Shown here: in pieces, positions 1 through 10,275 of the stretch | How the letters are laid out: every line of letters begins with the position of its first letter | Position numbering within the stretch: position 1 is the first letter of the stretch | Source of the DNA: CAWIVH01 sp963839475 | GTDB taxonomy: Bacteria > Acidobacteriota > UBA6911 | DNA length: 64,000 bases | Direction of reading: 5' to 3' | Assembly (NCBI GenBank): GCA_963839475.1 | Contig: CAWIVH010000013.1 | Coordinates: 434,001 to 498,000, forward strand | Notes under the pieces: generated by a model | Database searches by the model: none | The model's input: the letters and a program-made list of their open reading frames with translations, nothing else | Told to the model about the DNA's origin: nothing | Made by a program: the position numbers and the translations under genes

Positions 1-1
1 G

Positions 2-211
2 GAAATTTCGCGGCTGGCCTGCCAGGTGAACGAAGGTACGGAAAACATCGGCGCGCGCCGCCTTCACACGATCATGGAAGCGCTGCTCGACGAAATTTCC
101 TTCAAGGGGATGGAGCTCAAGGAAAAGCGGGTCAAGGTGGACGCCGCCTACGTCCGGCGGAAATTGTCCAACCTGGTGCAGGACAAGGACGTGAGCCGCT
201 ATATTCTGTGA
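2..211 (+). CDS. hslU: ATP-dependent protease ATPase subunit HslU (C-terminal part)
   Basis: This is the 3' end of an HslU (ClpY) gene whose start lies outside the window. HslU is the AAA+ unfoldase that feeds substrates into the HslV peptidase. The visible 69 residues carry the C-terminal signature: the sensor-2 segment around ENIGARRLHT, then a typical DAAYVRRKL stretch, and the family's very C-terminal tail ending in SRYIL, which in the characterised enzyme inserts into HslV and activates it. The stop TGA overlaps the start ATG of the next gene by one base, so the two are probably co-transcribed. hslV would be expected just upstream, outside the window. Confidence 0.93.
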   Translation, partial: EISRLACQVNEGTENIGARRLHTIMEALLDEISFKGMELKEKRVKVDAAYVRRKLSNLVQDKDVSRYIL

Positions 212-1329
212 TGGCCGATATCATGGCTATGCCTACCTTGCCCCATTCTCCGAGACTTCGAGCCCTCGCCGCTTGCCTGCTGCCCCTGATCCTTGCGGGA
301 TGCGCCAAAACCGGTGCGCCTCACCCTCCCGTGCTGCTGGTCCCGAAGCCGGCGGTTGACCTGGCGGTGAGCCAGTATTCCGATCAGGTGCTTCTCACCG
401 CTTCGCTGCCCTCGTCAAACACCAATGGCTCTGATATTACGAAGCCAGGCGATATCCAGGTGCTGCGGCGCATTGAGAAGAACCGACCCGCGCAGGCGAC
501 AGTGCCGGAAAAGGATTTTCTCGACGGCGCCGCCGTGATCCTTGTGATCTCCCCCGACAAGCTCGGCGACTACCAGAAAGACAAGAAATTCGTCGTGAGA
601 GATGAACTTTCAATCCCCGACCGGAGTTCCATTTACGAGCTGTCTATCCGCTATGCGGTTCGATATTTCAACCGCAAAAAACAGTCAGCCGGGTTGAGCA
701 ACCAGGTAGTAATTGCCCCCGTGAGGGTGCCATCGCCTGCCAAAGGGTTGGCTGCCGAAGTCACCCAGGAGCGTATTCGCCTGAAGTGGACCGCTCCCGA
801 TTCGAACATGGATGGCTCCAGGCCGCCTCGCATCGCAGGGTATAACGTCTATCGCACGGAAGATCCGAAAAATTTCCCGCCGGTTCCCCTCAACGCCGAA
901 CCTGTGGCAGCGGCCGCTTTTGAGGATGGTTCATTTCAATTTGATAAGACGTACTATTACACTGTGGCGGTCGTTGCCAGCGTCGCCAACCCGACCGCTG
1001 AAAGCCTCCCTGCTCCCTCAATCCAAGTGGAAGCTCGCGACACCTTTCCTCCCGGCACCCCTATGAACCTGAACGGGGTCGCCACAGAGGGCGCGGCCCT
1101 GCTGCTCTGGGCGGCTCCACCGGATCCCGATATCGCAGGATATAGGGTGTACCGCAAGGAAGATGGGGCCCCTTCCTTTCAGCTCCTGAATTCCGACCTG
1201 ATATCGACCCTGAGCTACCGGGATGATAAAGCGCCTTCCGGGAAGCGGCTTTTTTATCGAGTCACCGCGGTCGATAATCACGGGAACGAAGGCCAGCCTG
1301 CCGAGGCGGTCATGGACCCCCTTCCCTAA
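211..1329 (+). CDS. Lipoprotein with fibronectin type III domains
   Basis: A 372-residue predicted lipoprotein. A hydrophobic signal stretch ends in a lipobox LAGC, with the acylated Cys at about residue 31 from the chosen ATG. The mature part shows two fibronectin type III-like modules, roughly residues 165-265 and 270-365, with the typical pattern 'L.WTAP....I.GYNVYR' and 'LLWAAPPDPDIAGYRVYRK'. It is probably anchored in an envelope membrane with a binding or scaffolding role; no catalytic motif is seen. The start is taken at the ATG overlapping the hslU stop; a GTG at 208 and an ATG at 223 are alternatives. The tight coupling to hslU says little about function. Confidence 0.85.
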   Translation: MADIMAMPTLPHSPRLRALAACLLPLILAGCAKTGAPHPPVLLVPKPAVDLAVSQYSDQVLLTASLPSSNTNGSDITKPGDIQVLRRIEKNRPAQATVPEKDFLDGAAVILVISPDKLGDYQKDKKFVVRDELSIPDRSSIYELSIRYAVRYFNRKKQSAGLSNQVVIAPVRVPSPAKGLAAEVTQERIRLKWTAPDSNMDGSRPPRIAGYNVYRTEDPKNFPPVPLNAEPVAAAAFEDGSFQFDKTYYYTVAVVASVANPTAESLPAPSIQVEARDTFPPGTPMNLNGVATEGAALLLWAAPPDPDIAGYRVYRKEDGAPSFQLLNSDLISTLSYRDDKAPSGKRLFYRVTAVDNHGNEGQPAEAVMDPLP

Positions 1330-1406
1330 CTCACGGGGACCGCGCTTTCATCTTCGCTATCCCTGGCGATTGTGGTAAGAATTCTCCAGTTTTTCAGGAA
1401 AAGCTC

Positions 1407-2958
1407 ATGACAATTTCAGACAAGCTCAAGGAATTGCAGGACCTCCATGTCCGCGCGGAGGCCGGGGGCGGCCTGGAGCGCGTCAGCCGCCAGCACTCCG
1501 CAGGGAAACTTTCAGCCAGGGAACGGGTCCATTATCTGCTCGATGAAGGAACCTTTGAGGAGCTGGATAAGTTCGTAGAGCACCGCTGCACCGATTTTGG
1601 GATGGAAAACCAACGGATTCCGGGCGATGGCGTCGTGACCGGCTACGGACGTGTGGAAGGGCGCCCGGTATATGTCTTCGCGCAGGATTTCACGGTCTTC
1701 GGGGGAAGCCTGAGCGAAACCTATGCCGAAAAAATCTGCAAGCTCATGGATATGGCCATGAAAAACGGCGCGCCCGTGGTTGGCTTAAACGATTCCGGAG
1801 GCGCCCGGATACAGGAAGGGGTGTTGAGCCTTGGAGGATACGCGGACATCTTCCTGCAAAATACCCTTGCCAGCGGCGTCATTCCTCAGATTTCCGCGAT
1901 TATGGGGCCTTGCGCGGGTGGCGCCGTGTACTCCCCGGCGATCACCGACTTCATACTCATGGTGAAGGACACGAGTTACATGTTCGTGACCGGTCCCGAT
2001 GTTATCCGGACCGTGACCCATGAGGAAGTCACCATGGATGAATTGGGGGGGGCCGCCACGCACAATGCCACTAGCGGAGTGGCACATTTTTCGGCGTCGG
2101 ACGACCGCGAATGCCTCGCCACCATCCGTGAACTGCTCGGGTTTCTTCCCTCCAACAACCAGGAAGATCCGCCTGCCCGGCCCTCATCCGACCCCTGGGA
2201 CCGGGAAGATCCGAGGCTGAATCGAGGTGGTCCCTGTTGACCCGAACCAGCCTTACGACATAAGGGAGGTCATCAAACCGGTGGTCGACGACGGCTATTT
2301 TTTTGAAGTCCATCGCCACTTCGCCAAAAACATCGTAGTCGGCTTTGCCAGGCTGGACGGAAGGCCGGTGGGGATCGTGGCCAACCAGCCCGCTTTTCTC
2401 GCGGGCACGCTGGATATATCGGCTTCGGTCAAGGGTGCCCGATTCGTGCGATTTTGCGATGCCTTCAATATCCCGCTGGTGACTTTCGAAGATGTGCCGG
2501 GTTTTCTTCCCGGCACAGCGCAGGAATTCGGCGGGATTATCAAGCATGGTGCGAAGCTGCTTTACGCCTTCGCTGAAGCCACGGTCCCGAAAATCACCGT
2601 GATCACACGTAAAGCTTACGGCGGTGCCTACTGCGTCATGGCATCGAAGCACATCCGCACGGATCTCAATTTCGCCTACCCGACAGGTGAAATCGCAGTC
2701 ATGGGGCCGGAAGGGGCGGTCAATATACTTTACAGGAATGAACTGAAATCGGCTCCGGACCCAGGGCTTTTCCGTGCGGAAAAGGTGGCCGAGTTCAGGG
2801 AGAAATTCGCATCTCCGTATATCGCGGCCCGGAGAGGCTTCATCGACGAGGTCATCGAGCCGCGCATTACCAGGCGCAAACTGATTTCAGGCCTGCGAAT
2901 GCTGGAAAACAAGCGTGATGCCAATCCGCCACGGAAACATGGCAATATCCCGCTTTAA
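1407..2958 (+). pseudogene. Acyl-CoA (propionyl/methylmalonyl-CoA) carboxylase carboxyltransferase subunit, one-base frameshift
   Basis: Encodes the carboxyltransferase (beta) subunit of a biotin-dependent acyl-CoA carboxylase of the PccB/MmdA type, which transfers carboxyl from carboxybiotin to propionyl- or acetyl-CoA. Residues 1-272 read in one frame (1407 to about 2222), including the N-terminal carboxyltransferase half with GGARIQEG and the oxyanion-hole region GPCAGGAVY. The C-terminal half continues in the +1 frame from about 2224 to 2958, including GFLPGTAQE and KAYGGAYCVM. Deleting one base, C2223, restores an unbroken DPRLNEVVPVDPNQPYD, the expected family sequence. Both halves are otherwise perfect and flanking operon genes are intact, so a sequencing error or a very recent mutation is likely. 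It heads an operon with accC and a biotin carrier gene. Confidence 0.88.
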
Positions 2959-2975
2959 TCCCGGACGGTCGTAAT

Positions 2976-4472
<1,497 letters not shown>

Positions 4473-4479
4473 GGCAGTC

Positions 4480-4977
4480 ATGATTCTGCATGTTGATCAG
4501 GAAGGTACCGCCCGTACAATCCATCTGAAAGTTCAGGACCGCATCTGCAACATCTCAATCGACGGTCGCGAAATGGAATGCGATTGGGTTTTTCTGCCGG
4601 ATGGTCGCTGGTCTTTCAGGTTGGGCAACCGCGTGTTTGACCTGGCGGTTACTGCCGACACGGAAGGTTGGATCGTAACGGGTAGAAACGGACGGCAGCG
4701 CATCCTTGTCAGGGACCCCAGAAAGCTATATTCCGGCGGTTTATCCCGGGAGGCGGCTGCAGGACTCCAGCGAGTGATGGCGGAAATGCCCGGTAAGGTG
4801 ATCCGCGTGATCGTCCAAAAAGGCGATCATGTCCGTCTGGATCAGCCGCTTCTGGTCCTGGAAGCCATGAAAATGCAGAACGAGATCCGCGCGCCCAAGA
4901 GCGGCGTCATCCGGGATATCACGGTTGCAGAAGGGAAGACCGTCACCTCCGGCGAGTTCCTTTTGAGCCTGGAGTAG
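4480..4977 (+). CDS. Biotin carboxyl carrier protein of acyl-CoA carboxylase
   Basis: A 165-residue biotin carrier protein. The C-terminal ~70 residues form a biotinyl domain with the canonical biotinylation motif EAMKM, where the Lys is biotinylated, preceded by the expected PGKVIRVIVQKGDHV half-lobe. The N-terminal ~85 residues resemble the beta-rich linker of other propionyl-CoA carboxylase carriers. The reading frame is open upstream inside accC, but the ATG at 4480, eight bases after the accC stop, gives a normal carrier start. It completes the carboxylase operon. Its 3' end overlaps the convergent folC gene by 35 bases, which is unusual but leaves both proteins with normal C-termini. 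Confidence 0.9.
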   Translation: MILHVDQEGTARTIHLKVQDRICNISIDGREMECDWVFLPDGRWSFRLGNRVFDLAVTADTEGWIVTGRNGRQRILVRDPRKLYSGGLSREAAAGLQRVMAEMPGKVIRVIVQKGDHVRLDQPLLVLEAMKMQNEIRAPKSGVIRDITVAEGKTVTSGEFLLSLE

Positions 4978-6274
4978 ACTGCCGCCGCAAAATCAAGGGG
5001 AGTACTTCGCCGACCAGGTAGAGCGACCCGGTGACGACGACAATTCCGCCGGGCGGACATTCCGCCCAGGCAGCCTGCAGCGCTTCATGCGATCCCCGGT
5101 ACTGCCTGAGACGGCGCTTGAATTTTTGGTGAATGGATGCAACGTCGGAAGGGAGAGCTGCGCGCTCATTTTGAAGCGGCGCGAGATGGATGGCCTTTGC
5201 CAGCGGAAAGAGCTTTCTTCCCATGCTTCCAATCTCTTTGTCCTTCATCGCACTGAAAACCAGATGGATTTCCCTGGCCTCGATGCGACTGAGGTGATCG
5301 GCCAGGATCGCGGATCCCTCGGGATTGTGTGCGCCGTCCAGGATGGTTCGCCGCGGCTTTTCAAACTCCTGCATCCTTCCCGGCCAGACGGCCGCCGACA
5401 GCCCTCTGCGGATGTCGCCAGGGCCCAAATAATCCCCCACAACCTGCTCAACCGCCGCGATCGCGAGGGTGGCATTGCGCGCCTGGTGCCTCCCGGCAAG
5501 GGGCAGCCGCAGGGAGGAATACCTTCGCAGCGGAGTTGTCAGCTCGATGGTGCATAGGCCCGCTTTCTCCGATACAATCCGGGCCCGGAGTTCGCGATCC
5601 AATTCCAGCAGACGGGCTTCGCATTCCCGCGCCCTTTGGCGCACGATTCTTTGCGCAGCGCCGATCGTGCATCCGGAGAGGACTGTGATTCCCGCTTTCA
5701 CAACACCGGCTTTTTCGCGCGCGATGCCCGCAATGGAGTTGCCCAGGATGTTCTGGTGATCGCGGGCCACGCCGGTGATCACGGCAACGGCCGGCTCAAC
5801 CACATTGGTTGCATCCAAGGCCCCCCCGAGACCCACTTCGACAATCGCCACCTCGATGCGGCTCCGGGCGAAATGAACAAAGGCGCAGGCAGTCAGGAAC
5901 TCGAAGTAGGTCAAGGGGCGTTGGATGGCTCCCGAGGAAAGCAGCGCTGATTCGCAGGCCAGGACCGGGTCCGCGGACGCAGCGAAGGCGCCGCGAGTTA
6001 TGTTCCGCCCGTTAATGCGTATCCTTTCTTCCAGCCGGACAAGGTGTGGTGAAGTGTAGAGCCCCGTCTTCAAGCCCGCGTGCCGCAATATGGATTCCGT
6101 CATGGCAGCGACGCTGCCCTTACCGTTGGTACCCGCAATATGAATGACAGGCGCCTGGAGGTGGGGATTGCCCAGTGACGTCATCATGGCGCGAATGCGC
6201 GACAGCCCGAGGTGGATTCCATGGACTTCGTTGCCCCGGGAGTTCAGGATGCGAATGGCGGCTCTGTAGTCCAA
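4943..6274 (-). CDS. folC: Bifunctional dihydrofolate/folylpolyglutamate synthase
   Basis: A 443-residue Mur-ligase-family enzyme that adds glutamate to dihydropteroate or folates using ATP. The P-loop AGTNGKGSVAAM lies at residues 47-58, and the family's TSPHLVRLEERIRING follows. The central segment EVGLGGALDATNVV and the C-terminal domain signature ILDGAHNPEG are typical. The length matches the family. The start lies 3 bases after the accD stop, so folC is translated from the same transcript as accD, a gene pair widely conserved in bacteria. Its 3' end overlaps the biotin carrier gene on the other strand. Confidence 0.95.
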   Translation of the reverse strand: MDYRAAIRILNSRGNEVHGIHLGLSRIRAMMTSLGNPHLQAPVIHIAGTNGKGSVAAMTESILRHAGLKTGLYTSPHLVRLEERIRINGRNITRGAFAASADPVLACESALLSSGAIQRPLTYFEFLTACAFVHFARSRIEVAIVEVGLGGALDATNVVEPAVAVITGVARDHQNILGNSIAGIAREKAGVVKAGITVLSGCTIGAAQRIVRQRARECEARLLELDRELRARIVSEKAGLCTIELTTPLRRYSSLRLPLAGRHQARNATLAIAAVEQVVGDYLGPGDIRRGLSAAVWPGRMQEFEKPRRTILDGAHNPEGSAILADHLSRIEAREIHLVFSAMKDKEIGSMGRKLFPLAKAIHLAPLQNERAALPSDVASIHQKFKRRLRQYRGSHEALQAAWAECPPGGIVVVTGSLYLVGEVLPLILRRQSTPGSKGTRRR

Positions 6275-6277
6275 GGA

Positions 6278-7129
6278 TTAGTCCATGCAGAAATTCATCG
6301 CTTTGATCAAGTAATTCCGCATGTCCCTCCGGTCCACGATCGCATCCAACATGCCGTGATTGAGCAGGAATTCGGAGCGCTGGAAGCCTTTGGGGAGTTT
6401 TTGCCGGATCGTCTGTTCGATGACGCGCGGACCGGCAAAACCGATCAGCGCATTGGGCTCGGCAATGTTCAGATCCCCCAGCATGGCAAAGCTGGCCGTT
6501 ACCCCCCCGGTGGTCGGGTCGGTCAGGACAGAAATGAAGGGGAGATGTGCCTCGTCGAGCATTGCCAGGGCTGCGCTCACCTTGGCCATCTGCATCAGCG
6601 ACAACGCGCCCTCATGCATGCGGGCGCCCCCGGAAGCCGAGATAACGATGATAGGGCATTTCTCCTCGCAGGCGCGCTCAACCGCGAGTGTCACCATTTC
6701 GCCCATGACCGATCCCATGGATCCCCCGATAAAGCTGTACTCCATCGCCGATATCAATGTGCGCCGGCCTCCCATTTTCCCGCGGGCGTTGACCATGGCA
6801 TCGTTCAGCCCCGTCGATTTGCGGGACGAAACCAGTTTTTTGGCATAGGGCTGACGGTCGGAGAAACCAAGCGGATCGGGAGAAAAAAGCGCCATGTCGA
6901 GGGTTTCAAACACGCCGTCGTCATAGAGCATCTGGAGTCTTTCCAGGGCATGAATCTTGAAGTGATAGCCGCATTTCGGACAGACTTTTTCGCTGGTTTC
7001 GAGATCCTTGTTCCAAATCGCCGCCTGGCACCCATCGCACTTGGTCCACAGCCCCTCGGTTCGGACGGTTTTGTCTTCTTCCCGGACTGGACTGATGGGG
7101 GCTCCCTTATCTTTTTTGAACCAAGTCAT
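6278..7129 (-). CDS. accD: Acetyl-CoA carboxylase carboxyltransferase subunit beta
   Basis: A 283-residue AccD, the zinc-ribbon carboxyltransferase subunit of acetyl-CoA carboxylase, catalysing the first committed step of fatty-acid synthesis together with AccA, AccB and AccC. The N-terminal zinc ribbon has four cysteines at 31, 34, 50 and 53 (CDGC...CPKC). The crotonase-like core includes SASGGARMHEGALSLMQMAK and DPTTGGVTASFAMLGD, both diagnostic. The start follows 12 bases after the cytochrome c stop and folC follows at 3 bases, giving the operon cytochrome c-accD-folC. No accA is present in the window. Confidence 0.96.
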   Translation of the reverse strand: MTWFKKDKGAPISPVREEDKTVRTEGLWTKCDGCQAAIWNKDLETSEKVCPKCGYHFKIHALERLQMLYDDGVFETLDMALFSPDPLGFSDRQPYAKKLVSSRKSTGLNDAMVNARGKMGGRRTLISAMEYSFIGGSMGSVMGEMVTLAVERACEEKCPIIVISASGGARMHEGALSLMQMAKVSAALAMLDEAHLPFISVLTDPTTGGVTASFAMLGDLNIAEPNALIGFAGPRVIEQTIRQKLPKGFQRSEFLLNHGMLDAIVDRRDMRNYLIKAMNFCMD

Positions 7130-7141
7130 AGTGCCTCCCTT

Positions 7142-7582
7142 TCACTTGCCGGCGCGCGGAGTATTGTTGGGCTTGGTTTTGGAAAAGGTCCGGACGAAAA
7201 GGACCTGTCCCCATCGTTCATCCACCGATAATTTGGATTCAAACTCCGCCATGGACGGCTTTCTGCCCTTGGTGATGGCCCAATAGATCTGCCCGTCCGT
7301 CAAGGGCCCGACTAAGGCCGCGTCGCTGAGATCGGCCGGCCGCTCCTTGAGCATGCCCGCCATCGGGCCGTCGCCCTTGCCGTTTTCACCATGACAAGTG
7401 AGGCAATTTTCGGCATACACCTTCTTGGCTTTGGCGAGCACGGCCTCACCGGATGCGACCGGGTTTTTCTTGATCAATATGTCATTGGGAGGCTTTTCAT
7501 CCTGGCTGAAAAGCAGAAATCCCGCCGAGAGACCTCCGGCAAGCAGCACGCCGGGTAATAACCCGCAAACCCATCGTCGCAT
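7142..7582 (-). CDS. Secreted or membrane-anchored c-type cytochrome
   Basis: A 146-residue monohaem cytochrome c. An N-terminal hydrophobic segment (about residues 4-26) acts as signal peptide or anchor. The haem motif CLTCH lies at residues 60-64, followed by GENGKGDGPMAG and the downstream RPADLSD and KGRKPSMAEF regions, with a likely axial Met near residue 122. This resembles the small class I cytochromes that carry electrons in the periplasm. It lies just upstream of accD in the same orientation, though no functional link to fatty-acid synthesis is evident. The electron-transfer partner cannot be told from the sequence. Confidence 0.88.
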   Translation of the reverse strand: MRRWVCGLLPGVLLAGGLSAGFLLFSQDEKPPNDILIKKNPVASGEAVLAKAKKVYAENCLTCHGENGKGDGPMAGMLKERPADLSDAALVGPLTDGQIYWAITKGRKPSMAEFESKLSVDERWGQVLFVRTFSKTKPNNTPRAGK

Positions 7583-7849
7583 CCTTCCATCCCTCCTATG
7601 TGCCGGTTTTATATCTGAGTGCGCTCGAAATATAGCAGATGCAAATGGTGTCAGGCTAGAATTACCCTTTTTAATATTGCGGATCGAATGCCGGTCCGGT
7701 TCCGGGACGTCGCAATTTTAGCCTGACTTCATGCGGTGAATGGCTTTATTATACCCGTGCACGGGCAGAACGCCGCGGCCTGCCCCGGCCGGTTAAAGGT
7801 TGCCATCGCCGAGAGCTATGGCCCGCAATGATCAATCAGGAGAATCCCG

Positions 7850-8818
7850 ATGGTTCAATCATATCGCATTTTTCTTCTGTTTTGCGCCCTGTGGTTGGCA
7901 ATCCCCTCACAGGCGGCAAAACCAGTCCGCATCATGCTACTCGACGGAGAGCAGGGAGGCCCTTACCATGCCTGGCAAGAAACCACCCCGTACCTTAAAA
8001 AGATGCTTGAGCAGACCGGGCTCTTTCAGGTCGATGTGGTGACCGCTCCACCGGCCGGTGGTGATTTCAGCAAATTCAATCCGGAGTGGAAGAAGTACAA
8101 GGCTGTGGTCTCAAATTACGACGTGCCGGATGAAAGGTGGTCTGATGCACTGAAAGCGTCCTTCGACACCTATATGAAGAACGGTGGAGGACTGGTTTCT
8201 GTTCATGCGGCGGACAATGCATTTCCGAAATGGCGGGAGTACAACCTGATGATCGGCATCGGAGGCTGGCGCAACCGCGACGAAAAATCCGGGCCGATGT
8301 GGTACTACAAAGAAGGAAAAAAGGTTTCGGATCCGACTCCGGGCAAAGCTGGAAGCCACGGGGCACGGCTGGCCTTCAAAATAGTCAACCGGATGCCCGA
8401 TCATCCGATTCTCAAAGGATTGCCCCCTGAGTGGATGCATGTTCCCGACGAGCTCTACGCCACCTTGCGCGGGCCCGGCGAAAACATGAGCATCCTCGCC
8501 ACCGGTTATTCAGATGCCTCCAATCGAGGAACAAGCCGGGATGAGCCGATCCTGATGACAATCCAATACGGAAAAGGGAGGGTATTCCACACCACGCTCG
8601 GCCATGATATTGCAGCGCTTAACTGCGTCGGTTTTATTACTACCTACCAGCGGGGCACCGAATGGGCAGCCACGGGGAAAGTTACGCAGAAAGTGCCCGC
8701 CGATTTTCCAACCGCGGAGAAGCCGTCGACACGGTCCGAATTCAATCCTCCGGCAGGATGGGTTAGCCCCGGGGGGGCGCCTGCCAAAAAGGCGCCTCCA
8801 AAACCTTCACAACCCTAA
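7850..8818 (+). CDS. Secreted ThuA-like domain protein
   Basis: A 322-residue protein with a cleavable signal peptide (about residues 1-23) and one ThuA-like glutamine-amidotransferase-fold domain. Recognisable features are MLLDGEQGGPYHAWQETTPYL near the start, VVSNYDVPDERW, GGGLVSVHAADNAFPKW in the middle, HPILKGLPPEWMHVPDELYA, and YGKGRVFHTTLGHD towards the end. ThuA-like proteins accompany sugar and glycoside metabolism in many soil bacteria, but their reaction is not firmly established. The last ~35 residues are low complexity, rich in Pro, Ala and Lys. It converges on a Gfo/Idh/MocA oxidoreductase, a common companion of ThuA genes. The ATG at 7850 follows an AGGAGAA ribosome-binding site. 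Confidence 0.88.
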   Translation: MVQSYRIFLLFCALWLAIPSQAAKPVRIMLLDGEQGGPYHAWQETTPYLKKMLEQTGLFQVDVVTAPPAGGDFSKFNPEWKKYKAVVSNYDVPDERWSDALKASFDTYMKNGGGLVSVHAADNAFPKWREYNLMIGIGGWRNRDEKSGPMWYYKEGKKVSDPTPGKAGSHGARLAFKIVNRMPDHPILKGLPPEWMHVPDELYATLRGPGENMSILATGYSDASNRGTSRDEPILMTIQYGKGRVFHTTLGHDIAALNCVGFITTYQRGTEWAATGKVTQKVPADFPTAEKPSTRSEFNPPAGWVSPGGAPAKKAPPKPSQP

Positions 8819-8832
8819 AAGAGAACCCGGAG

Positions 8833-8891
8833 ACCCAGAGGACGCAGATAAAGTGATATGAGGTATCTCCGCATTTTCTGCGCCTCTGGGT
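8833..8891. terminator. Imperfect hairpin between convergent genes, probable bidirectional terminator
   Basis: Arms ACCCAGAGG-A-CGCAGA (8833-8848) and TCTGCGCCTCTGGGT (8877-8891) pair over 15 bases with one bulged base and a 28-base loop. It sits between the stops of the ThuA gene and the convergent oxidoreductase. No long T-run follows, so termination is inferred from position. The sequence resembles short dispersed 'CTCTGCG/CTCTGGG' repeats seen in many bacterial genomes, so it could be one copy of such a family. Confidence 0.5.
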
Positions 8892-8901
8892 TTCAAAATC
8901 G

Positions 8902-10173
8902 TCAGAAAGGCAGAATTTCCTCACGCACGGGATCAAAATCCAGGCGCCGCTTCTGCACATAGGCAAGGTTGCCCAGGTGTGAGGCCTGCGCCGATCTGTG
9001 GCCGATCAGCACATCTCCGTTAGGACGCTGCCGCGTTTTCATGCTTTGGAGAAAATTCCTGACATGCTCGAAGGTCAGGCTATCGCCTGATGTCCCTTTT
9101 TCCGCCTGTACAATTACCGGCGCAGCACCTTTGGCCTGGAACTCAAAACGCGTCCGGTCGATCCAGAGACGGCCTTCCGTGCCGCAGACCTCCACTCCTT
9201 CCCCCCGGATTCCCGGTGCCAGGGTGGCTTCGAACGATGCCGTCATTTCCGCAGGATATTCCAGCAGCACACTGATCGTGTCAGGCGCCGTCCTGCCGTC
9301 TTTATAGGCGTAGATCCCGCCTGCCGCCACTGCTGATTTCGGGATCTCCTGGCCAGTAAACATGTGGACGACATCGATCCAGTGCGTGAACAGGTCTGTA
9401 ACCTGCCCGCCGCCATAATCAAGATAAGCCCGCCAGTTGTAGAATTGTTGCCCGTCCCACTCGCGCCATTTCAAGGGTCCCAGAAATCGCGCCCAATCTA
9501 GCCCTTCCGGCTTTTGGCGCAAGGACTCGGGCGCCTTGCGCAGATGATAGCTGTTACCGTGCCACCATGTGCGAGCCAGCGTGATTTTCCCCAGCTTCCC
9601 GGTGTCGAAATATTCGGCTTTGGCCTGCAGGTAATGCTTGGCGGAGCGCTGCTGCATTCCCACCTGGCAGACCCGTTCGTTCACCCGGGCTGCCTTGACG
9701 ATATCCGGTCCCTCCTCGATCTTGAGGGTGAGAGGCTTTTCGACATAAACGTCTTTGCCCGCATTCAGCGCGTCGATGGCGCAGGCCGCATGCCAGTGGT
9801 CCGGAGTTGCGATCAGGACCGCATCGAGGTTCTTCAATTCGATCAGCTTCCTGTGATCCCCGAATCCTTTGGCTTCAGGCACTCGCTGTCGTGCGCGTTC
9901 AATATTGGCGGGGTAGACATCGCAAAGCGCGACAACTTGCACTTCCGGATTGGCGAGGAAAAGATTCATGTCATATCGGCCCCGGTCCCCAGCTCCGATC
10001 AGACCTAACCGGATGGTTTCGTTGGCCCCCAACACCCTTCCGTAAGAAGCGGCGGTGATAGCAGCCGCTCCCGCCATGAAAGCTCTCCTGCCCATTCCCG
10101 CGGCCGGCGCAGCAGCTGTTCGTGGAGCCTCGGCCGGCGTCTCATTAGTGCTCCGTTTTTTTGACTCGCTCAT
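8902..10173 (-). CDS. Gfo/Idh/MocA family oxidoreductase, Tat-exported
   Basis: A 423-residue NAD(P)-dependent oxidoreductase. The N-terminal ~50 residues form a Tat-type signal (GRRAFMAGAAA around residue 29), after a hydrophilic Ala/Pro-rich leader. The Rossmann motif IGAGDRGRYD follows at about residue 59, then the family's ATPDHWHA and the catalytic-site motif VEKPLTL. The C-terminal half is the alpha/beta domain that binds the sugar. Such Tat-exported members occur often in Acidobacteriota and Planctomycetota and are thought to act on sugars or sugar derivatives; the substrate here is unknown. It converges on the ThuA gene, a frequent partner. A second, different Gfo/Idh gene lies at 38.6 kb. 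Confidence 0.92.
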   Translation of the reverse strand: MSESKKRSTNETPAEAPRTAAAPAAGMGRRAFMAGAAAITAASYGRVLGANETIRLGLIGAGDRGRYDMNLFLANPEVQVVALCDVYPANIERARQRVPEAKGFGDHRKLIELKNLDAVLIATPDHWHAACAIDALNAGKDVYVEKPLTLKIEEGPDIVKAARVNERVCQVGMQQRSAKHYLQAKAEYFDTGKLGKITLARTWWHGNSYHLRKAPESLRQKPEGLDWARFLGPLKWREWDGQQFYNWRAYLDYGGGQVTDLFTHWIDVVHMFTGQEIPKSAVAAGGIYAYKDGRTAPDTISVLLEYPAEMTASFEATLAPGIRGEGVEVCGTEGRLWIDRTRFEFQAKGAAPVIVQAEKGTSGDSLTFEHVRNFLQSMKTRQRPNGDVLIGHRSAQASHLGNLAYVQKRRLDFDPVREEILPF

Positions 10174-10275
10174 CCTGATCCCCTCCCCGGGCGCTGAATC
10201 GATTAACCGGCGCTTAAGGCATCACAGATCGGGGATCCGGGTCAATCAAAAAATGCGGGCGGCGAGGGTAAATAT

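Noticed and set aside
2071..2652. A 193-residue minus-strand frame inside the carboxyltransferase gene
   Set aside because: Antisense shadow of a well-supported gene, with no motif.
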